NCBI GenBank assembly: GCA_038503075.1
Contig: JBCAML010000009.1
Location: 1,426,001-1,490,000 of the forward strand
DNA: 64,000 bases
DNA from: Gyromitra esculenta
Taxonomy: Eukaryota; Ascomycota; Pezizomycetes; Pezizales; Discinaceae
Reading direction: 5' to 3'
In this document: piece after piece, positions 29,635 to 40,845 of the stretch
How positions within the stretch are numbered: position 1 is the stretch's first letter
Layout: each line of letters begins with the position of its first letter
Made by a program: the position numbers and the translations under genes
Notes under the pieces: generated by a model
What the model saw: only the letters and a program-made list of their open reading frames with translations
Databases searched by the model: none
Told to the model about the DNA's origin: nothing

Positions 29635-32600
29635 CTAAGGTGCAATGTTGACTTCCGATTTAGCTTCCTCGGCGGTTTTTTCGACCACGGGGCCCTCGCC
29701 GGCGGTGCTAGTACTAGTAGATGGTGTCGCAGAAGATTCTGGAGACTGTGCGTCCATAGTTAACAATGGCGGAGTAGCTACAGCCGAACCGGGTGGTGGT
29801 GAGCCAGTTTGTGAAGGAGTAGAGGAATTGTAGATCAATTTCTCAATCTTTTCATCTGTCAGATACTCGACCATCCCAAGGGAAAAAACGAGTGCGCGAC
29901 CGGTCACTTACTGCATTGATTTGCTTGCCATACGTGAACTTTTTCAAGGCCTGCAGTTGGGGCTTGATTTGTTCAACTAAGATCTCACGGTCCTGACCTG
30001 AAAGCAACATCAAAAGTTTCTCTGCAGGAGCACTTTTAGCCTAAATGCTCATATTAAAAAGATAAATGCTCTACTCACGGATTACATAGTTGCCGTATTG
30101 ATCCCTCATCAATATTTGTAACGGAGAAGTGCCATCCGGTCGGGCTGTGGTAACAACCTTCACAATTTCACGCTTTTGGTCGGGCGATCCAAATGCTATA
30201 CTCTTCTCGACAACATTCGAAGCAAACTTATGTCTGATCACCACCTGATAAGCAAATTGCCCGACTCAAAGGATGTAGGATCAAATGCAAGCATACTTGG
30301 AAAAATTTAGCAGTTGCGAGGTCACCAAATTAACGATCTTGGCCCTGTCCTCTGGCTTTCCGTGCTCAATGACATGTTGTGTTACGTAATTTCCGTACTG
30401 ATCTTGGACAAGCGCATACGTGCAGACGTGAAGTTCCTGTAAGAGAGAAGTTTGCGCGGTTTCGTCGCAGTATTCAAGCATTCTCTGAATCACACGGCAG
30501 CCGTAAGGATGCGTGGCTAGGGTATGGACTTGACCATGGAATGCCTTGATGATGAATTGTATATGCTCGGCAGGAACTCTCTCGATAGCCTTCTGCACTA
30601 CATGGTTGCCGTTCTGGTCTTTAACACACTTCAGAACATGGCCATCCAACTCTTTGACCAATGTCGCTTGTTGCTCGGTGAGGATATGCTCAAGAGCCTA
30701 TGATCTATGCGTAAGCTTGGATACCCCACCTAAGTCAAAATTCGCCATACCTTCTGGACAACACGGCAGCCATACATCTGCAAGGACAAAGTTAGAACAT
30801 GGCCCTCCATCTGCTTCGCCAGCACAGTTTTCTGCAATTGGTTTCCGTGCTCGAAGAACTTTTGGATGACGTAATTTCCGAAGACATCAGTCATCAGCTG
30901 CAAGGAATTTGGTTTAATCTCAGCAAAGACAATATCCTTCTCGTCACTATTTGCCGTTTCAAGCTTCTGCTGTATGAATCGTGACCCATGTTGATCTCCG
31001 CTGAACTCGACAACATGACTATAGATATCCTACTGAAGTTAGTGAAATCCCCAACACAGGACTCAGAGAATTAAGGGAAGCTACTTTAAGCTCATAACGC
31101 TTGTTGGATTTAGAATTAGAACGAAACTCCTCCAGTAATACACTCCTCAGGTTTCCAATATCCTCATTCCTTCGAGCGGGGTGCGTAGGTGCAACTAAAG
31201 GGCTAACAGGAGAACCAGGGTAATTGGGCATATGCATCTGCTGTAAGTTTTGGTACCTGTATTCGTACGGCCCAGTAAACTGTTGCTGGTTACGATAAAT
31301 CTGTTCGCGCATTATAATCGGGCCTTGGTTCAGATGAGGGCCTTGTAACTGTTGGGTGACCAACAACCTCTGTCTTAATTTCTCGTGATTCAATCCTGGC
31401 TGTCCGGATGTTGGCGTGCGGGTAGAAGAAGTACCGCGTGAGGCGGAACGAAAATCTCCTGGTGGCGGAGGAGTACTTCCACTGGGGTAATATGGACTGG
31501 CTAAGCCTCTTCTTTGGAATTCACCATTCCGGTCGCCTGGGGACATCGCACCAACTCTATCATATGGTGGGCGTCGGAAATCAGTATACCCCTCGGCATA
31601 CCCTCCCTCTCCACCATATTGTTCGTTATTGAATCCTTCTTGTCCACGTGCATAGCTGACATCCTCTTGGGCCCAAGGAGAGGAATTTTGAGTAGATTGC
31701 GCAGCTGGACGCTGTTGATACGGATATTCGGCGAATGAAGATTGTGAAGGGTAGTTCAAGTTCCCTGGATTGTTTTGGGGTTGGTTACCAAACGCTGCGA
31801 ACGGTGGGCGACGCCCATCTGGGAATGATCCATCCTCCTCCTCAACAGAAAGTTGACGAAAGTGCGCGAGCATTTCTGCCTGGCGAGTTTCTCTAGTCAA
31901 GTCAGTGTATCTACCTTGTGCCGTGGTCGGGTAGGTGCCAACGTTGGGATGGATAGGGCCATGAGATGCCGGGTGAGAGGTTGGAACGTGAGTATAAGCT
32001 CCATATCCAGCGGCATCTTGAGGAGTTTGGTTTGGGTTATATGTTGGTGGAGTCGAGTTAGCCCGTTGCTGTGGAGGAAGGCTCTCACTACGACTGACCG
32101 ATGAAACACTGGTTCCCAAAATCTCGGCTCCAACACCGACTGCACGAGGGTTAGATATAACGCGTCCTCGATTTATGTGGTTCGGATCTTCATCTTCAAT
32201 AGCACCAGCTAGCACAGAACCCAGGTGTCGTCTGTCGCCAAAGCCTTGGCCCATATCTAACCCTCGCCCCCGGCCTGCATTTTGAAAATCAAGAGTTTCA
32301 CCAAAGCTAGCCGCTGAGGCAGGGTCCAGATATGATTTATTGTTTGGGGATTGGCTCATAGATGGACCATGTCCAACTGCCGGTTGGCGAGGAATTGCAT
32401 AGTATGGTGAAGAAGTTCGTGGGATTTCGGAGCTAGCCTGAGGTGATTCGTACTGCTGATTGCGAAGACGAGCCGGGGAGCGAGAGTGATCTTGATTGAT
32501 CGCAACATTGGAAAGAGCTGGTGAGGTAGACTCGCCGGACCACCCTACAGCTGATGGTTTGGTGTTCCACGCGTCATGCTCGCCGGAGCCTGCCAAAAGC

Positions 32601-33045
32601 GAAGATGAACCTTGTTTGCCCTCTAGTGAACCTATATTTGAGGGAAGGGAGAGTAGATTGTTAGGAATGGATGTCCAAGTTTAATTCAAGGAATTCTCTA
32701 GAATTAAATTTGTAGAAAAAACGCACCTCTCCGCTCGCTATTATTACTAGTGCTGGCACCTCCGAAACCACTACCGATAGCCGTGCTTGGAAGAGTAGAG
32801 GTACCCCAAATAGCCCATGTCCCACTACTTCCACCAAGACTCTGGCCAGAGTTTTGAGAGGAATTTTCTTCAAGAGTTCCAGGCGACCTGCCGAAATCTC
32901 CAAATCGTGTGTTTCGTACCTGCACCATCACAAACCGTCAGCCCTGTAGCTTACGCAACCACAACCAACGCTAACTAATCACAGGAACACATACGTTATT
33001 TGAAGGTACTGCTCTAGCGGCGGCTGCTGCTTGATGGTCTGTCAT
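29635..33045 (-). CDS. Pumilio-family RNA-binding protein (PUF3-like)
   Basis: Eight exons: 33045-32995, 32919-32727, 32631-31085, 31029-30751, 30697-30297, 30233-30079, 30021-29912, 29847-29635, giving about 982 residues. The first ~600 residues are low complexity, rich in Ser, Pro, Gln, Gly and Asn. The eight PUF repeats start at [20 protein letters not shown] and end at [16 protein letters not shown]. Base-contact positions by repeat read SR..Q, NY..Q, CR..Q, NH..Q, CR..Q, NY..Q, SN..E, NY..Q, which by the known PUF code predicts UGUAUAUA, a Puf3/Pumilio site. Puf3 represses and localizes mRNAs for mitochondrial proteins in yeast. Repeat 7 needs the acceptor at 30234 to give [13 protein letters not shown], and repeat 8 needs the acceptor at 30022. 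Confidence 0.93.
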
Positions 33046-36000
33046 ACTGACTACTTGAAATAGTGCGCGTTCGTATGGAAATATTTATGGAGGCGTAAAA
33101 ACGACGAATTTCGTGGGAAGTAGCGATGAAAAAGTATGTAATCAGAACGATGTAAGAAATAGAAGTTTTTTTTGATTTCTGTACAGGCAAGAGATTTTTT
33201 TAGATGTACAGTTCGTGAAAAGTGCCTTTTCGAGTGATATAGCAGCTGTAGGGATGGATTATGGAGCTAGACTGTCAGCCCTGTGAAGCTTTCAGAAAAA
33301 GCAGGTTCGAGAGGAGGACGGCTGGAAAACGTTGGTTGGCCGGCTGAGCTTGCTGATCCCACGCACCTATCTTGTAGAGTTCAACCGGTAACAGGAACGG
33401 GAGCTGGGGCAACCGTTTGCCAGAGACAATCGGGGAAAAGGAAAGGAAAAAGATGTACAATCGAATGTAGAAGTGCCGGGAGAGGTAGGTGGGGTGTAGA
33501 AGAGAAGCAGATGAGGATAATGGGAGAGGTTAAACGTCAGGTTCTTGTGGGGGGAGGGGACGTTAGGTGAGTGATTGTGGAAGTATTATCTTCAAAGATG
33601 GTGGAGGGAAGGAAGGGAAGGAGCGAGCGCAAGCCAGGCCTTAGAAAGCGTGGTATCCTGCCCTCCGCTTGAGTTGATTAGCAACAGCAAGTTGTAGTCA
33701 TGCGGCGGCGGAGGGGCTGATGCAAGGGATGACGATGGCCGCCGGGAGCAGAGAGAAGGTTTGAAGGTTTGCCTCAGTGGAGATGGATGTGGGATAACGT
33801 GGATGAGGGGAAGAAGGCGGAGGAGAAGCAGCAGCAAGAGAGAGACTGGGCCTGGGGCTTGGAGAGCTATGAACAGAGCAGTGTATGTTCAGGAGAAGAG
33901 AGCGAGATAGTGAGAGAACTGCTGGTCGATGATGTATGTCGCGAGCAATTGTTCTTTTCTCACTCTTCTGTTATTTTATTACTGTGTTTTTTTACGACCC
34001 TTGAACAGAATCCTTGAAGCCCCTCCGTGTGTGGGTTGCACTCGGTGTTGGTTTCAGAGTCAAGTATGTATGTAAGGCTGCTGCTGCTGCCGCTGCCGTT
34101 GATGATGGTGGTCTGGCCTTGGTCTATGCTCTATGCTCTATGCCCTCTCTCCCTCTCCTACCCTCTCTCCCTCTCTGTATGTCTGTCTGCCTATCTCTCT
34201 GTCGTCCTCCCCCAGAATATCTCTATGTCTGCGTCGTTCACTTGCTCTCGCCGTTGCAGTGTCTCTCGTTTCTTGGTTGTCTCGCGCACTTACTTACTTA
34301 AGGCGGTCGCGTCCCGTCCGTGCTGCTGCCACTACGTTCTGACCTCCGACTTGACACCAAGAGAGCGACTGACGGGAGGGAAGAAAAGTTTGCGGGACTT
34401 TTTGGGAGTGGAAAGATCCAAGCACGAAAAGAAAGAGAGGCGGAGAAAATGAAAGAAGAAGAAAAACAAATCAAAAAAAGGAAAGGGCAGATCTGTTAGT
34501 CTTCCAATTGCTGGGTGCTGCTCACCGTGAGTAAGAGTGCGGGGATGTGGGTGTGGAACTAGGAGCTGAGCACTGGGCACAGCTACTGTACAGCAACGGT
34601 TGTGTTAGGCTGGCCTGGCCGTGCTGGGATGCTGATGAGATGGGGATGGGGCGAAGCGAGAGAGCCTGTATGGCCTGAGTGCGAGATATAACTTCGATTG
34701 ATTCCTGACTCAATAGAAAAAATCAGGATTGTTTTGCCATAACAATTAGGAGATACACGCTACCAAGGGAAAAACGACTGATAACAAACCCTCATGAAAA
34801 CTCATGTAGCCTCATAAGGCGCAGAATCTACTACTATAAAAACCCTATCAATCTGAACACTGCGAAGAAGGTAGCCGCATAGAGCACGTTGTTCAGTTTA
34901 ATGCTTTCCGGCGACAATGGCTCAGCTACTACCAATAAAATCTCCGAGTGACGCCAACGACTTGGCTCCCTCAATCGATTTTAAGGTGACAAGCCAAACA
35001 AATATTCAACAACTATCGAAGCATCCACTATAAATTAGAGTAGGGTGCGTTCGGTCAATCAATCGATCGCTCTACCCCCATTCCTAGAATATCTCTCAGG
35101 AGCCCCAATATGATCCTCTGATCGATATGCCGCCACTCTAGCAGATTCCACCCATGGCCAAGGCGACCAGTACCGTCAATGCCGTGATGGTACATACCTT
35201 CATATCTTGTTTGTGTAAAACAGGGAGCCTGAGAGGAGAGAAACTCTGCTTTATTATCGTACTGAAAGAGTAGGCGGCTGATGGGTTATGCGCTGTGCCT
35301 TCGCCTACGTGTCAAGTGTGGAGGTATGACTCCCCGCCCCTCCACAATGAGAGTTCATCATTCTTCAATTTCGTGCTCTTGCTCAATCAATTGCATGCCT
35401 CTGCCGTTGCATAACGCTTCTCCTTTCCCGTATACCACTTTCAATCGAGACAGTGAAACAAAGTGAGAAACAAGAAACAAAATATACTCGTGACCCGTTT
35501 GGGACTATCGAAAAAGAGCTGAAAATGATAGAGCTAGTTCCTTGGGCAATGAAGCATGTTGATAGAGAAAAATAAAAATAAAAATAAAAATGAAATAAAA
35601 TAGAGTCGCTTGGATTACCCGGGTCTGTTAACGTCCCCCATGTCAATCAATTGTTTCACGTTTTCTCCGTTTCGTCCACTCATGTGCGCAGCGGAGTTGC
35701 AGAAGTTATATGTGAGGCTGTCTTGAGAACGAAAAGAACGACATCAAATTCTAAGAAGATCGAGGTGCGACGGTACGGCTGAAGATCTCAACTCCAAGAA
35801 ACGATGTGGCCCCACCTTCCCGCTTCCTAAACCCCTGGTGTCGAACAGAAGCTGTCCGATTGAGCGGACAGTTCCGCACTGGACGAGGGTAGCGCGTCAC
35901 ACCAGCCCGAGATAACCTTTTGGTTGGGGAGGTCTGTGCGCAGCAGGATCCTCGGAGGTGGGGCCTTGGCTGTGCTCTTACACGACAAAAATATCATTTC

Positions 36001-39000
36001 CTGCCCGTGAGCGCCGCGGAGTGCGCAGCGCAGACCTAAGGTATCGATTATTTCGCTTTATTTTATTTTTTGCCTGTGAGCAAACATAGGGTGTGAGCAC
36101 GCAGGGCGGCGCTACGGAAGACGATCTGATTTCAGCAGCCTGACCCTTTTCGCCTAGAGACCCGGAGAAATGGACCTTGGAAAAGGTGATGCATGAAAAA
36201 AAATAGCCGAGCGGGCCAATCTCAGGAACTTGGCACGCGAGGAATTCCTACGAAACGCGCAAGGGAAACAAAATGCACTCCCCATGTACCGAAGGTTGTA
36301 CACGCGGGAAGCGGAACGAATACAGGTAATGTATATGCCGTCCGTTTAAACGCCACCAAAATCAGCTGTGCCTAAGAGCGTAATCAAGATACGAGCCCGA
36401 CCCGGGATATTTCAGAAGCCCACATCAATTCCGTATGCACCAAAGAGCCTCAGGAATGGTAATCCAGATGGATGAGGATAGCATTTCTTAACATCGTTGT
36501 ATAAAATCTTTCATATGCTTATATCTACCCCAAAAAGGGAAATATAAATTTCCCAAATAACAGAGTTATCTAAACTGGGCACTGCTATCTGAAGGCTGAG
36601 ACAATGAGTCTCCTTATCAGGAAGTAAGTCGCGGGTGCCTATTGACTGGCTATTCTGACCGCATATCTAAACGACCACAAGTGAAATTTCATGCCTCAGT
36701 CACTAAAGTCTGTGTCAACCTCGATGAACGTAAGTTGTTCGCACTAGAGACATTTCAATATTTTAATTTTCTTAAAAAATTAAAACGTGATCGTTCGATA
36801 CGTCGATTCGATTGAGAAAGTGAATAGATAAATATCGTTTTTGGCTACGATTATTATATTCGGCTCTAGAGACGCGTACGTAAAACTGCATCGATTTTCC
36901 TTGCATATGTGAACGATGATCCTCGATCTCTTGCGCATGCCTTCTAACTGAGAGTTTGCTTTGGCCAACTCAAGATCATACTATCCTTTTTTGGCTATTT
37001 TCTTCCCTAGCTTTAAATTTCGGTTTTTTTTTGGTTGGTCAATGCGTGGGGGAGCAGATTGTAAGGTGAGTGACTAGCTGTGAATGAAAAATAATCTCAC
37101 GATACCATTTTACCTCCATCTACAGTATCTTGGTGTTCACCAAAAACTTACTCGGTAGTTCTCTTTGAATAATGTGCTTATCCAGGTTGCATTCCAAGGT
37201 CCATGTTGCTTGCCGTCAACTGGTCAGCCCCTAGTCACCGTCACACACTTGTTTCTGTGTCTGTCATTTTCTTATGAAAGTATAATATCCCGCTCTTTCT
37301 CTCTCGCCACTCAGGGAGTGTCTACCTGCTACTTGCCTTGTCCTCGCATCTCCTCATATCTCACTTTTTGCACGAGAGGCATCAGACATCGAGCCTCGAG
37401 CTGTGCTAGGCGCAGGAACACCCAAGGCTCTTCTCGTGCACATGCTCCAACCCTTGACATTGCCAGCCGAGGAGGCCAGGACTGGATGGGAAGGAAAGTA
37501 CCGTATGATTGCCCACCCTCCTCCGACTAGATGCCCACGTGGCCCTTCCTCCTTCCGTGATATTGTGAACGAATAATAAACATCTTCTGTCGGTGGTCAA
37601 ATTTCTAACTCGCAGGATGACGAATATGGGCAGGTGTGTGTATTGGAAGGGGGTGGAATAGGAATTGTAAGGCATCCGCCCTTCCTGGTAACCTAACAAG
37701 GCACGGAACTGCCATGCCCAGACCCCCGCCTGAGACAAGGCGAGGCAAATAACACCCGCAGGGAGAAACGGCGAGAATCAATTCGCTCTCTCCAGCTCCT
37801 TTGCTATCGACACACTCAGCTTGTCCGTATGTATGTATGGCGTATGTGGTGGCCATAAGCAAGCCCAGCCGCGAGCGAATACGGATGCCGGTTCATCTGG
37901 TGAAAGGCGATATGTGACAATCGAGAATCGAATGTGATAATGATGAGGTCACAGTATGACTGGATGGTGGGTTCCGCCGTGTAATAATACTAAGAATGTC
38001 CGATATAAAGAACATCGGTATTTTGTATCTCTTAAAGCACTCCCCCTCTTTGCATTATTTACGAGGTTTGTGCCCTTTCTTGATGGCACGCATCAACTCA
38101 GGTCACGGCATCCTGCATCATGAGAAATAACTCGAGGCCCCGAGTAGTCTCGTGCCTAACACTGATGACCTAAGATCGTATGTTATCCTTAGTGTCTGTC
38201 ACTTCGTTTCTGATCTCTTCCTTTCTTCTCTCTATACCTCCCATTCCGTGCATACGGTCATGATGTCCTACCATCCAGCTCACTAGCCTTCGGTGAAGGT
38301 AAATATGTTCTTTTGATATCACCATTGCCTCCAACTGCGTATTAAGAACCATTCCCGACAATAATCGAATGTTTCCACGGACATTGGCATCTTATTGCCG
38401 AAAAGCTGATGAGGACTCTGATATATCCGTATGACGAAAAAGCGCACCTCTTGCCGAAGCTTACTGTCATCACCCAGGAGCTAGACGCGTTCCCTGACAA
38501 AGATAACGCGATCGTGGTCACTCGCTGTTTCTAATCCCAATAATGGGGTCCTTTTCTCTCCTTTCGACTATGTTTGAATAGTGAGATATGTTTGCTGAAG
38601 AAGTGGTGTTGAAAACTTTCGGGAGCCAGACATCTTTCTCCTTCCTTTTGGCAAACTAATTTCATGGGTAGCTGATGCGAGATCAATATGTTGCGAAGCG
38701 ATGGAGTTGAATTTTATTCACGTTGTCTGATATTTGTGTTTTTCAGCATCCGATCTTTCATCCTTCTCCATCTCCCTTATTATTTTGGTCTGATTATTGA
38801 TCTCTGTGTTTCGATCTCGGCAGTGAGTTGTTTGTTCTTGTTTGTCCGGGCATTAGGTGGCTGAACGCAATCAATTACTGCCGGTTGCTCAAAGAGCAAG
38901 AGGGTATAACTTCTCGTTTTTCGGCATTGATCTGCTGTGCAGGTGGACGAGACCCATCTGGTACTTAACCGTTCGTCCTGCGTCTTTAGGCTTGAAGAAA

Positions 39001-40311
39001 AGCCCTTTTGACAGCGGCAAAGACATCAACACCCTCAATCGTGTCGTCTCTCTTAGACTCTGCCCGTTGTCGTTGTTGAATAATCGCAACCGCAAGATAT
39101 TTTTATATCCAGCAGAACATCACTTGTTCTCATCGTTTTCGACGCGGAAGGGTTTCACTGATTCTGCAAGTCGTAAATGGATGGATGGTCTTGATGATCT
39201 CATCCTGAGCTTGAGTTCGCGACTTGGGGGGCATAACGGTCCGGCTGGGGTAACCTGCTGGCAGGCAGCCTTGCCTGGTGTGGATAATCTACAGTTGTTT
39301 GCCCAAAACAGACTGGTGAGACCATGGGGGAACGGCAACCGAGACGGTTGAGCGCTCAAAGACGTTAGACGGCAGCTGAAAGTGGAAGCTGGCGTTCGCT
39401 TGGGCGAGATCTTGCTGCCAAACAAAGACACGAGAGCCTTGCTCGCGAAATTACACGGCCGTCCACCACTTCAGGCGCTGGGATGCCCCTTTCTCTTTCT
39501 CGCGACGCTCCTGCCTGGGGATTTGGCACCAGGCGATGTTTTCCCTCTTCTTTCCCTCTTCTCCCTCTCTCGCTCTTTCCCTTCCTCTCCCTCTCCCTCG
39601 CCCTTGCTCCGCCCTCGCTACCTGTCATTCCTTTCAGCAGCGATTCTAATTGTCCGGCTTCACTCTTTCGCTGGCCTACGGATTGCTTTATCTCTCCCTC
39701 TCTCCATCTTCCCCACACTCTCTCAGTTACTGTCTTTGTTCTGTCGCCCTTGCATCTCTCTTTTACATTGTTGTTGTCGTTAGTGCCACTACGTTAGTAA
39801 TATGTACGTGCTTGTTAACTCCTCCATGATTCGCTCGCCTTTTCTCCTCATGTGTGCATGCCTGCCTTGCTGGGAAGTTGCGTGCCTGTGCCTGTGCCTG
39901 GTTTTCTCGCTGCAACTCCAAATTTAGAGCAGGCTGTCCATCATCTGTGATCTGATGGCACGCATCATTGTTACAGCACAACCATTACCACGACCACTAC
40001 CTGTCCCCCACCTTTCTGTCCCGTTTCCGCGCTCTGCTGTGCCCTGATTTCTTACCCCAATTGTTTCATTCCCTCGCCCATGGCGTCCTTGCCTGGTCTC
40101 TCCCCCGCGTCTTCGCTGTACATTGTCACTAATAACAGACCCCACCAAACAGCACAATTCGTTACAATCCCTCTCAGCTGAACCTCGTAATCGACTCATT
40201 CGCTACGTCCGATTTGTTGGTCTTCGGTATTCACTCGCTTTTTTACGACACAGCACCCCGAAACGGAATAGTTAACATCAGTAACAAGTCCTTGAATTCT
40301 AATATAACACG
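33046..40311. other. 7.3-kb gene-poor interval between divergent genes
   Basis: Lies upstream of both the Pumilio gene (minus) and the membrane-protein gene (plus). Open frames here are short or in low-complexity sequence, and I could not support any gene. Notable patches are a CT-rich tract at 34135-34210, a more GC-rich stretch at 35790-36020, and a CT-rich tract at 39540-39600. It may hold long 5' UTRs, introns or non-coding RNAs. Confidence 0.6.
39538..39612 (+). promoter_or_regulatory. Pyrimidine-rich tract upstream of the membrane-protein gene
   Basis: A long CT-rich run on the coding strand, about 0.7 kb before the ATG at 40312. CT-rich boxes near transcription starts are common in filamentous fungi. 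The assignment to this gene is an inference from position. Confidence 0.35.
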
Positions 40312-40845
40312 ATGCCTGCCATGTCCTTCATCAGCCGCCGTAGTGACTCCAACAACCCCAACTCTAATAACACCATGACCAAACTTCTAATCTCGCTCGT
40401 TGTTCTCGCTTCCTTCACCTTGATACTCGGTGGCTCGCTCATCGTCTTGAGGCGCATTCGCCAACAACGCAAAAATTCTGGAACGTTACCTACCTACGAA
40501 TCGTCCAATAGAAATGCTCGCGGTCTCAGAATCACCACTCGTGATTCCACCCTCGTCTACTCCGAAAAAGAGCAACTTCTCGGCAGCTCATCACCCATGC
40601 CACTTAGCCCTGAAAGCGTACCAGAAATCAGAATTACTTTCCCCGAGGAAGAGGACAAAGAGACGGGACGCAGAATTTCGAGGGTGATGGTTGTTGAGGT
40701 TGGTGAGGCTGGCGTCGGATTTGTTCGCCCTTTAAAGGAAGAGGATCTTCCCCCATACCAGCAAAAATCAGAAGATCGGTTCGCGTCCGTTGATCTTGAG
40801 AGGATCGGAGGACTGAAAGAGAAGGAGACCTCGAGATTCTCGTAA
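40312..40845 (+). CDS. Single-pass membrane protein, fungal conserved type
   Basis: Single exon, 177 residues. A short Ser/Asn-rich N-terminus, one hydrophobic helix at about 24-46 (LLISLVVLASFTLILGGSLIVL), then a basic stop-transfer (RRIRQQRK) and a mainly acidic cytosolic tail with LPTYESS, a YSEKEQLL sorting-like motif, PEIRITFPEEED, RRISRVMVVEVGEAGVGF and LPPYQQ. The PPxY-like LPTYE and LPPYQ segments resemble binding sites for WW domains of Rsp5-type ligases (inference). I recognise the pattern as a fungal hypothetical family but no function. In-frame Met codons at 40321 and 40375 are alternative starts. Confidence 0.75.
   Translation: MPAMSFISRRSDSNNPNSNNTMTKLLISLVVLASFTLILGGSLIVLRRIRQQRKNSGTLPTYESSNRNARGLRITTRDSTLVYSEKEQLLGSSSPMPLSPESVPEIRITFPEEEDKETGRRISRVMVVEVGEAGVGFVRPLKEEDLPPYQQKSEDRFASVDLERIGGLKEKETSRFS

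Noticed and set aside
38857..39351. 164-codon open frame on the plus strand
   Set aside because: No domain, no codon pattern, no splice context. Probably chance in a long non-coding region.
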